Assembly (NCBI GenBank): GCA_020633335.1
Contig: JACKDU010000014.1
Location: 62,001-126,000, forward strand
DNA from: Myxococcales bacterium
GTDB lineage: Bacteria > Myxococcota_A > Polyangia > Nannocystales > Nannocystaceae
Direction: 5' to 3'
Length of the DNA stretch: 64,000 nucleotides
Shown here: piece after piece, positions 51,136 through 57,871 of the stretch
Numbering within the stretch: position 1 is the first letter of the stretch
Layout: the number at the start of each line of letters is the position of its first letter
Translations under genes and position numbers: made by a program
The notes under the pieces: model-generated
Database searches by the model: none
Seen by the model: the letters and a program-made list of their open reading frames with translations, nothing else
What the model was told of the DNA's origin: nothing

Positions 51136-51323
51136 CAGGGGAGAGGTTGGCTCAAAGGAGCGCTGGCCGTCCAGACCTTTAGCCAGACTCATGGGGGGCC
51201 CGAGCTTTTCGCGCGTTCGCGGGGGCTTTCCAAGGCGGCCGCGGCCGGTGTACATCTAGTAGTCCACTTGCCACAAACGGCTCCCGGAGCCGCGCGGGGA
51301 CGCTCTCGGGCCCAGGACACGTC

Positions 51324-52277
51324 GTGACCCAGGACTTTCAACCGTCGGAGATCCAGCAGGAGCTGGTGACGTTGGCCTCCAACGTCGACGTGATCCGCCG
51401 CTTCCGCTACCAGGACGTGGATCTCGCGGTGATGTCGCGCGAGCTCCTGCCGGCGGTGGAGGCGGTGACCGGCGAGCTGATCGGCGCGCTCGACCGCCTC
51501 GAGACCCACTACAAGGAGGAGGGGGACGCGGGCCCCCTCTCCGGCGCCGGCATGGTCGCCGACATCTCGGCGATGAGCCGCCAGGAGGTGAGCGATCGCC
51601 TCGGTCGCCTCAAGGGGGAGGTCCGCGGGGTCGACAACCTCGAGGTGATCATCCGCTCGATGTCCCTCCTCGGGACCCTGCGGCGGACCACCGTCGTCGT
51701 CGAGAACCTCCTCGCGGATCAGCTCGATCTCCGCCGCCGCCTGCGCTCGCAGGGCGAGCTCGATCTCCTCCTCGAGATCCGGGCGGCGGCCGTCGAGATC
51801 GCGCTCTCGCTCGGCGACGCCGAGCCGCGGGCGGCCGAGCTCGTCGATCGCCTGCGGCCGGTCGAGCCGGTGCTCAGCGGCCTCGTCGCCCGCGATCTCT
51901 ACTGGGAGCTCCCGGACGGGCCGCGCCGCGCGGCGACCGATCTCCTCGCCCGCACCCGGATCTGGGTCGGCGGCGGCGACGGCCACGACTCGATCAGCGG
52001 GCGCCACCTCTGGCGGGCGCTGCGGACCTTCGTCGACGGGATCTTCAAGGTCAACGAGCGCAACGAGCTCCTCGAGTACGACCGCTCGATCATCCGCATG
52101 GCCCACGGGGCGATCTTCGGCCGCGGCGCGCCGAGCGGGCGGGTCCCGCCGACGCTCCTCAAGCAGCTCCGGCGGATCGCCGGCCGCGACGCGATGATCG
52201 ATCGCCTCCTGGCGACCGGCGACGCCGATCCCCAGAAGTGGGCGGAGCCGCTGCAGCGCCTCCGCGAGAGCCTCTAG
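51324..52277 (+). CDS. Hypothetical helical protein
   Basis: 317 residues from GTG 51324, no signal peptide. Mostly amphipathic helices with coiled-coil-like stretches (IQQELVTLASNVDVIRRF, LDRLETHYKEEGD, RGVDNLEVIIRSMSLLG), then a mixed C-terminal half ending in LLKQLRRIAGRDAMIDRLL. No motif recognised. The 188-base divergent region shared with the response regulator gene, including a GGCTC-CCG-GAGCC hairpin, suggests a regulatory pair, but that is inference. Codon bias strongly supports coding. Confidence 0.72.
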   Translation: MTQDFQPSEIQQELVTLASNVDVIRRFRYQDVDLAVMSRELLPAVEAVTGELIGALDRLETHYKEEGDAGPLSGAGMVADISAMSRQEVSDRLGRLKGEVRGVDNLEVIIRSMSLLGTLRRTTVVVENLLADQLDLRRRLRSQGELDLLLEIRAAAVEIALSLGDAEPRAAELVDRLRPVEPVLSGLVARDLYWELPDGPRRAATDLLARTRIWVGGGDGHDSISGRHLWRALRTFVDGIFKVNERNELLEYDRSIIRMAHGAIFGRGAPSGRVPPTLLKQLRRIAGRDAMIDRLLATGDADPQKWAEPLQRLRESL

Positions 52278-52332
52278 CGCCGCTCTGGGCGCGCGCCTTG
52301 ACGCCCGGCGGGGTGTCGTGGACCCTCTGCGA

Positions 52333-53493
52333 ATGCGGTGTCGCGTCGCGTTCGCACTCCTCCTCGTCGCCAGCGGCGTCGCCGGCTGCGACGATCTCCG
52401 GACCGACGGCGAGGCCTTCGGGCTCAACCTCGACGACTTCGACGGGCTCCCCGGGGCGCCGCCCTTCCTGGTCGTCGACGGCACCCGCCTCTGCGAGGAG
52501 AGCCACCGCTGCGGCCCCTGCGAGGGGGACGCGCCGATCTGCATGGACGCCGCGGTGAGCGTCGACGGGGCGGCGGCGGACGCCGACGGCTGCTACACGG
52601 CGCTGATCGGGGCGCCGCTCACCTACACCTTCACGCCCGAGGGCTGCACCGAGGCGACACCGGCGGAGTCGCTCACGGTCGAGGCGATCGCCGCGGACGC
52701 CGTGGTCGCCCGCCTCGAGCCGCCGCTGACCACCGCCGAGGCGCTGGCCGACGACGACGGCTGGGTGATCGCCACCCAGGGGGCGCCGCCGCCCGCGGTC
52801 GTCGACTTCACGCCGCTCCAGCTCCTCGCGGACGCGCCGGTCGAGCTCCAGCTCCACCTCCGCGCGGCGACGGGCGGGCGCCGGGTCGGCTTCAACCAGA
52901 GCGCCGGCGTCTTCGCGCTCCAGGCCCTCGCGGGCGAGCTCCCTGGGGTGGTCGAGGACGGATCGGCGCGGACGATCACGGCCTCGGCGGGGGCCCGCGC
53001 GGCCGCCTCCTTCACGCTCGCGGGCGTCGAGCGCCCGCTCGCCGAGGTCGTCGGCGTCGACGCGGACGCGCCGGCGGCGATCGAGCTCACGGCGTTCTTC
53101 CTCGACGCCCCCGAGGGCCAGCAGCCGATCCAGATCGAGGCCCAGGTCGTCGACGCGGCGGGGGTGCCGGTCGTCGGCGTGCCGATCGGCTGGCGGGTCG
53201 TCGACGGCGACCTGGTCGTCGATCCGGGCGAGGTCGCGGGGTCGACCGCGAGCCTCAGCGAGTGCCTCCCGCGGCGGCCGAAGGCGACCCGCAGCGGGGT
53301 CGTCGAGGCCGCCTACGGCGATCTGCGGGCGACCCTGGCGCTCACCTGGAGGGGCTACGAGGGCGACGATCCCTACAACGTCGGGCCCTGCGAGGGCGGG
53401 TGCGGCTGCCGCAGCGGCGCCGGCGATCCCGCGGCCCTCGCCTGGCTGGCGCTCGGGCTCGGGCTCCTGCGTCGGCGGCGAAGCGCGGGCTGA
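52333..53493 (+). CDS. Lipoprotein with MYXO-CTERM sorting tail
   Basis: 386 residues. The signal peptide ends in SGVAGCDD (lipobox). The exported part has a cysteine cluster (CEESHRCGPCEGDAPIC) and beta-rich domains with an Ig-like feel. The C-terminus is a classic MYXO-CTERM tail: CEGGCGCRSGAG, a hydrophobic helix (PAALAWLALGLGLL) and RRRR. Such tails are processed by a rhombosortase-type system, which is odd together with an N-terminal lipid anchor. ATG 52333 preferred; GTG 52318 is possible. No catalytic motif. Confidence 0.82.
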   Translation: MRCRVAFALLLVASGVAGCDDLRTDGEAFGLNLDDFDGLPGAPPFLVVDGTRLCEESHRCGPCEGDAPICMDAAVSVDGAAADADGCYTALIGAPLTYTFTPEGCTEATPAESLTVEAIAADAVVARLEPPLTTAEALADDDGWVIATQGAPPPAVVDFTPLQLLADAPVELQLHLRAATGGRRVGFNQSAGVFALQALAGELPGVVEDGSARTITASAGARAAASFTLAGVERPLAEVVGVDADAPAAIELTAFFLDAPEGQQPIQIEAQVVDAAGVPVVGVPIGWRVVDGDLVVDPGEVAGSTASLSECLPRRPKATRSGVVEAAYGDLRATLALTWRGYEGDDPYNVGPCEGGCGCRSGAGDPAALAWLALGLGLLRRRRSAG

Positions 53494-53528
53494 GGGGCGC
53501 CAGTCGTCGCCTGGATCCCGCGCATTCG

Positions 53529-53550
53529 GACATGTCCCTCTGAACATGTC
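53529..53550. terminator. CATGTCC-family hairpin, tandem copy 1
   Basis: GACATGT/ACATGTC stem with an 8-base loop, 36 bases after the 52333 gene stop; followed by AGCGTGTC. Confidence 0.65.
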
Positions 53551-53578
53551 AGCGTGTCACCACGCCGGGCGTTGTCGT

Positions 53579-53596
53579 CATGTCCGTGTGGACATG
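53579..53596. terminator. CATGTCC-family hairpin, tandem copy 2
   Basis: CATGTCC-GTGT-GGACATG, perfect 7-bp stem, followed by TCAGTGTGTC, a near copy of the flank of copy 1. The two units are about 50 bases apart. Confidence 0.7.
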
Positions 53597-53750
53597 TCAG
53601 TGTGTCGCAGGGGCGGGCCCCTGCGCTCCTCCCGCGAGCTCGCCAGAAGCGCGCGATCTGCCGCCCGCTCGCCAGCGACCGTCGCCGATCCCGGGGGCCG
53701 CGCCCCGGCCGAGGCGTGTGCTGGCCGCGAGGCTGTGCGAGGATCCCTCG

Positions 53751-54404
53751 GTGCGTCCGCGCCTCGCCCTCCTCGTCGCCTCCGTCGCCTCCGTCGCCTT
53801 TGGCCTCGTCGCCCCGGCCTGCGGCTCGCGGGGGGCCGACGCTCCGCGCCAGGCCCCCGGGGGCGCGGTGGGGGAGGCGTCGGCCGCAGGTGACCTTCCC
53901 TCGGATCCCAGCGCCGCCGTGCTCGCTCGCGTCTGCGACGCGCCCTGCGTCGGCCCCTCCGGGCGGGTGACCGTCTTCCGCGACGCCGAGGGGAGGGTGG
54001 CCCGGCTCCGCGTCGACGGCGATCTCAAGGCCTGCTCGCACCCCCCGCGCCGCTACTTCGACGCGGCCGGCGAGGAGACCCTGACGATCGCCGAGCGCCC
54101 GGTCGCCGCGGGCTCGCCGGAGGCCGAGGGCCTCGCGGCCGCGCAGGCGGCGGAGATCGCCGGGCTCGCGCAGGCGGAGATCCTCGCCTGCCACGACGCG
54201 AGCCGCTGCGAGCCGGCGCGGACCGAGAAGATGCGCTCCGACTTCCCCTGCCGCTCCGACTCCGACTGCGTCGAGTGCGACTGCGCGCCGGTGAACCGCC
54301 CGGAGTTTGAGCGCCGGGGGGCGCGCGCCTGCAACATCCCCGACCAGGAGTGCATCGCCACCAACCCGGCGTGCTGCGACGGCCGCTGCGTCCTCGCCCG
54401 CTGA
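53751..54404 (+). CDS. Hypothetical lipoprotein
   Basis: 217 residues from GTG 53751. The signal peptide ends GLVAPACGSR (lipobox), then an Ala/Gly/Pro linker. The mature part carries CDAPCVG and a C-terminal cysteine-rich module (CRSDSDCVECDCAP, CCDGRCV), likely disulfide-bonded. No family recognised. The GTG is preferred because the frame upstream crosses the hairpin pair and has poor codon bias. A GAAA-loop hairpin follows the stop, before the convergent pseudo-helicase gene. Confidence 0.75.
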   Translation: MRPRLALLVASVASVAFGLVAPACGSRGADAPRQAPGGAVGEASAAGDLPSDPSAAVLARVCDAPCVGPSGRVTVFRDAEGRVARLRVDGDLKACSHPPRRYFDAAGEETLTIAERPVAAGSPEAEGLAAAQAAEIAGLAQAEILACHDASRCEPARTEKMRSDFPCRSDSDCVECDCAPVNRPEFERRGARACNIPDQECIATNPACCDGRCVLAR

Positions 54405-54422
54405 GCGGCGCTAGCTTGGACC

Positions 54423-54436
54423 TGGCCGAAAGGCCA
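54423..54436. terminator. GAAA-tetraloop hairpin
   Basis: TGGCC-GAAA-GGCCA, 5-bp stem with a stable GNRA loop, between convergent genes. Confidence 0.6.
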
Positions 54437-54452
54437 CGAGCCTCCGGCCTCC

Positions 54453-55943
54453 TCACGCGAGATCGCCGAAGAGCGCGACCTGCTGACCGCGGGGCGGGAG
54501 CGCCTTGCGGCTCGCCCGCGGGGCCCGCGGGGCCCGGGTGACCACCGGGGCCGGCGGGGTCGCCCGCGGGCGGCTCGGCGCCGGCTGGAGCGCGAGCGCG
54601 GCGATCGTCGGGTCGAGGCGGCGGGCGGCCTGGAGGAGCGCGTCGGCCTCGGCCGCCGGGCGCCCGCGCTGGCGGAGGAGGGCGACGACCGCGAGGAGGG
54701 GCCGGGCGAAGGCCGAGGCGATCGCCCGCAGGGTCGCCGGGCTCGCGCCGTGATGGTCCGCGAGGTCGCCGAGGCGCTGCTCGGAGAGGAGGCCGTCGAC
54801 CACCGCGGCCTGCCGGAGGAGGCGATCGGTCGCCTGACCGAAGGACCAGATCTCCTCGCTCAGCCAGCGGAAGACCGGGCGGCCGCCGACCCCGAGCGCG
54901 CGGGCGGAGGCGAGGGCCGCCGCCCGGTAGTCGATCGCGCCGCCCTGGGGCGCCGGCGCCTGGGCGCCGACCGAGGTGCGGGCGAGCTCGAGGGCGAGCT
55001 CGAGGCGGCTCGGCGCGGCCGTGGCGAGCGAGCGGACCCAGCGGTCGAGCGAGGCGATCGTCGCCACGTCGAGGCCGAGCGCGAGGGCGATCCGGCCGGC
55101 CTCGGTGGCGACCAGGCCGCGGCCCTCGAGGTGGGCGACGACGCCGGCGCCGAGGCAGCGGTCGAGGGCCGCGTCGAGGAGCTGGGAGAAGCCCTCGCGC
55201 GGGTCGCCGGCGGCGGCCAGGCGGCGGTAGGCGGCGTGGCCGGCGAAGGAGGTCAGGAGGAGGCGGCGGAGCTCGCCGACGTGGCCGATCCGACCGGCGA
55301 CGGTCATCGCCAGGAGGATCGGCGCGAGGTCGAGCTCCGGGAGGGTCTCCGCGCTGGCGCCGCTGAGGTCGAGCTGGGCGGCGCCGCGGCGGACGCTCGC
55401 GTCGAGCCAGCGGGCGATCGCCTGGTCATCCGCGTCGGCGGCGCAGAGGGCGACGATCCGCGGCGGCAGGGCCGAGATCCGCAGGAGGGTGAGGGCGCGG
55501 TCGAGGGCCGGCGAGCGGGCGGGGTCGAGGAGGGCCTCGGCGCCGTCGACGATCACCAGGCCGAGGCCCTCGGCGAGGGCCGGCGCCCGGGTGAGGAGAT
55601 CGCCGAGGCGCTGGATCGAGATCACCAGGAGGTCGAAGGTGCCGCGGACGATCGCCCGGTCGTCGGCGTGGCTCCCCTCGCTCGCGCCGACCAGGCGGAG
55701 CGCGCCGAGGCCACGGGCCCGCAGCGCGTCCAGCCGGGCCTCGACGGCGGCCGCGTCGGCGACCGCGATCACCACCCGCGACGCCGTCCGGCCGCCCTCG
55801 ATCGCCATCGCGTCGGCGGTCGCCAGGCGCGGGCCGGCCTCGTCGGCGATCACCAGGTTGCGGTGATCGAGGGCGTGGTCCTGGGCCCAGAGGGGGGTGA
55901 GCTCGGAGAGGCGCGACGCGAGGGGACGGGCAGCGAGCGACAT
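54453..55943 (-). CDS. Degenerate Hel308/Ski2-like helicase (pseudo-enzyme)
   Basis: 496 residues. The layout follows domain 1 of Ski2/Hel308 helicases: LTPLWAQDHAL (Q-like), HRNLVIADEAGPRLAT where the Walker A loop should be (34-42), FDLLVISIQRLGDLL, LGLVIVDGAEALLDP in place of DEAH (132-138), RIVALCAADADDQAIARWL in place of the SAT motif. Domain 2 motifs are absent, and the winged-helix-like segment GRGLVATEAGRIAL follows. ATP hydrolysis is improbable. The C-terminus RGQQVALFGDLA contains QVALF (488-492), matching the beta-clamp binding motif QxxLF. ATG 55943 has TAGGGT 6 nt upstream. A structural or adaptor role in DNA repair or replication is inferred. Confidence 0.7.
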   Translation of the reverse strand: MSLAARPLASRLSELTPLWAQDHALDHRNLVIADEAGPRLATADAMAIEGGRTASRVVIAVADAAAVEARLDALRARGLGALRLVGASEGSHADDRAIVRGTFDLLVISIQRLGDLLTRAPALAEGLGLVIVDGAEALLDPARSPALDRALTLLRISALPPRIVALCAADADDQAIARWLDASVRRGAAQLDLSGASAETLPELDLAPILLAMTVAGRIGHVGELRRLLLTSFAGHAAYRRLAAAGDPREGFSQLLDAALDRCLGAGVVAHLEGRGLVATEAGRIALALGLDVATIASLDRWVRSLATAAPSRLELALELARTSVGAQAPAPQGGAIDYRAAALASARALGVGGRPVFRWLSEEIWSFGQATDRLLRQAAVVDGLLSEQRLGDLADHHGASPATLRAIASAFARPLLAVVALLRQRGRPAAEADALLQAARRLDPTIAALALQPAPSRPRATPPAPVVTRAPRAPRASRKALPPRGQQVALFGDLA

Positions 55944-55949
55944 GACGCT

Positions 55950-55955
55950 ACCCTA
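55950..55955 (-). promoter_or_regulatory. -10-like TAGGGT, leaderless start
   Basis: TAGGGT on the minus strand, 6 nt before the ATG at 55943. Confidence 0.4.
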
Positions 55956-55963
55956 GGGGGCAC

Positions 55964-56057
55964 CTCTGACAGAACTGGTCAGAGCACAGAATGGATATTT
56001 GGCCGCAATAAACAATGTTCTCAAGGGTGGCCCGCCGGCCGGTCAGGGGATCTCTGT
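55964..56057. promoter_or_regulatory. Candidate operator region (CTGACAGA elements)
   Basis: A perfect inverted repeat CTCTGAC-N7-GTCAGAG spans 55964-55984, and TCTGTCAG (the complement of CTGACAGA) recurs near 56050. It lies between the pseudo-helicase and WYL regulator genes, next to an AT-rich stretch (GGATATTTGG, AATAAACAATG). Confidence 0.5.
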
Positions 56058-56128
56058 CAGGCCGCCGGCGCCCCGGGCGGGCGCTGGCGCGCGGCTCCCC
56101 GCCGTGGCTTACTGGTCCGGCCCCGCCC

Positions 56129-57187
56129 GTGCCGCGCGCCGTCGACCGCTACGCCCCCGCCCGCCGCCTCGACGCGGTCCGCGACGTCCTCAACGCGACC
56201 GGGGGCGCGACCGTCTACGAGATCGCCGAGCGCCTCGAGTGCTCGGTCCGGACGGCGCTCCGCTACCTCAAGGCGCTCGAGGAGTCGGGCGCGCCGCTCT
56301 ACGAGGAGCTCGACGGCAAGCGCAAGGTCTGGCGGCTGATGGCCAGCGCCCGCCACCAGACGATCACCCTGACCACCTCGCAGATGGTCGCCCTGGCGAT
56401 GTCGCGGCGGGTCTTCGACTTCCTCGCCGGGACCGGCTTCAAGGAGGACCTCGACGAGGTCTTCGAGCGCCTCGAGGTCGCCCTCAAGCGGGCCGACTTC
56501 GTCGCCGCCCGCAACCTCGATCGCAAGATCTACGACGTCAACGAGGCGCCGCACCGCTACGAGGGGCGGATCGATCACGTCAACGACATCGTCACCGCGC
56601 TGATCAAGGAGGAGCGCCTGCGGGTCACCTACGCCCGCGCCGGCGGCGGCGAGAGCTCCTTCACCCTCGATCCCTACACCCTGCTGGTCTACAAGAAGGG
56701 CCTCTACCTCGTCGGCTACTCCCACCGCCACGAGGAGATGCGGACCTTCTCGCTCGACGCCTTCCGCGAGGTCACCTGGCTCAGCGGCGAGGGCTTCGAG
56801 TACCCCGAGGGCTATCATCCCTCGTCGATCGCCGATGGCGCCTTCGGCCTGATCAAGGGCGAGCCCTGCCACGTCCGGATCCGCTTCGATCGCGCGGTCG
56901 CCCGCTACGTCCAGCGGCGGATCTGGCACCCGAGCCAGCGCCTGGTCGAGCTCCCGGGCGGCGCCCTCGAGCTCCACATGGACGTCCTCGGCTTCCTCGA
57001 GATCCGCTCGTGGGTGCTCTCCTTCGGCGACAAGGCCGAGGTCCTGGAGCCGGCGGGGCTGCGGCAGATGGTCGAGGGCGAGCTCCGGCGGGCGCTCGAG
57101 CGCTACCAGGCGGCCGCCGTCGAGGTCGCGGAGGGGGCCGCCGAAGCGCCGCCTCCGGGCTCACGCGCGTCGCTTGGCGAGGGCTGA
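56129..57187 (+). CDS. WYL-domain transcriptional regulator
   Basis: 352 residues. The N-terminal winged helix (ATVYEIAERLECSVRTALRY) binds DNA, and the central WYL domain (about 150-240; KKGLYLVGYSHRHEEMRTF, then FSLDAFREVTWL) is followed by a C-terminal WCX-like extension. WYL proteins sense nucleic acid or nucleotide ligands and often control DNA damage or defence genes. GTG 56129 gives the start normal for the family; an earlier start at 56015 adds a low-bias Arg/Pro stretch. Divergent from the pseudo-helicase gene over shared inverted repeats, so it may regulate that gene and itself. Confidence 0.88.
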   Translation: MPRAVDRYAPARRLDAVRDVLNATGGATVYEIAERLECSVRTALRYLKALEESGAPLYEELDGKRKVWRLMASARHQTITLTTSQMVALAMSRRVFDFLAGTGFKEDLDEVFERLEVALKRADFVAARNLDRKIYDVNEAPHRYEGRIDHVNDIVTALIKEERLRVTYARAGGGESSFTLDPYTLLVYKKGLYLVGYSHRHEEMRTFSLDAFREVTWLSGEGFEYPEGYHPSSIADGAFGLIKGEPCHVRIRFDRAVARYVQRRIWHPSQRLVELPGGALELHMDVLGFLEIRSWVLSFGDKAEVLEPAGLRQMVEGELRRALERYQAAAVEVAEGAAEAPPPGSRASLGEG

Positions 57188-57871
57188 GTCGGCGACCCCG
57201 GCCGCGACGACGCGCGCGGCCGCGCTCGCTTCGGGCTCGCGCGCTCACGGGAGATCGCCTGCGCCGGGTCACCTCAGGGGGACGAAAGACACCTCGCGCG
57301 CGCTCCATGCCGTGCGGGTGATGACGCCTGCGAGGCGATCCCCCGAGGTCGACGGCAGCGGGGTCGTCGATGATGGCGCCTGCGTCCGCCGGGCGCCGAC
57401 CGATCCTGCGAGTGATCCCGAGTGCGGCGCGGGGGGTCGGTGTGACCCCGCCGGGGGCCTCTGCGCTTGCGGTGACGGCTCGGAGCGCGGCGACGGCCTG
57501 GTCGGCCGGGCGCCGGCAGGGAGCGCGAAGGCGGGCCGTGCTGGATCGCCTCAGACACCCATGAAACTCATGTTCGCAGGATCATGTGGTTATTCGTACA
57601 TGACCATTCGGTCATGTTTGACGGAGGTCTCGGGCGCTCGGACCGCCAGCCCGGGAGGGGCGATGGCGGACGTCCTCCTCTCCGCGGCGGGCGCTTCGCC
57701 GCGCACAAAAGACGCGGCCGAGGCGGGCCAAAAGAGGAGGGGAGGGAGACACCCCCGAGTGCAGATTACCTGAAATTCTTCGCGCCAGCGGCAAATGGCG
57801 GCTATTTTCGGTGAGACGCCGGTGTTAGCCTGACGGACGATCGGTTGGGCGGCGTGCAGATCAACGCAGCG
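57188..57871. other. Intergenic region with decayed coding fragment and hairpin
   Basis: 684 bases without a supported gene. In one frame about 57340-57500 reads like a cysteine-rich secreted module (DPECGAGGRCDPAGG then LCACGDG), a possible remnant with no signal peptide or normal ends. A CATGACC hairpin lies at 57598-57617, and a worn copy (CATGTTC-GCA-GGATCATG) at 57569-57586. The last 100 bases before the kinase gene are AT-richer (AAATTCTTCG, GCTATTTTCGG) and probably hold its promoter. Confidence 0.5.
57598..57617. terminator. CATGTCC-family hairpin (CATGACC variant)
   Basis: ACATGACC-ATTC-GGTCATGT, 8-bp perfect stem with a 4-base loop, between the WYL and kinase genes. Confidence 0.65.

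Noticed and set aside
50740..51192. A longer response regulator starting at 51192 or 51255
   Set aside because: The extra codons end in A or T (AGT, GCT, AAA, GGT), unlike coding DNA here, and add nothing to the receiver fold.
55999..57321. A 440-codon frame overlapping the WYL regulator
   Set aside because: A shifted frame of the WYL gene without domain matches and with an Arg/Pro-heavy composition.
57340..57520. A cysteine-rich reading frame in the 57.2-57.8 kb gap as a real gene
   Set aside because: It lacks a signal peptide and clean ends and continues through a hairpin; kept only as a possible remnant.
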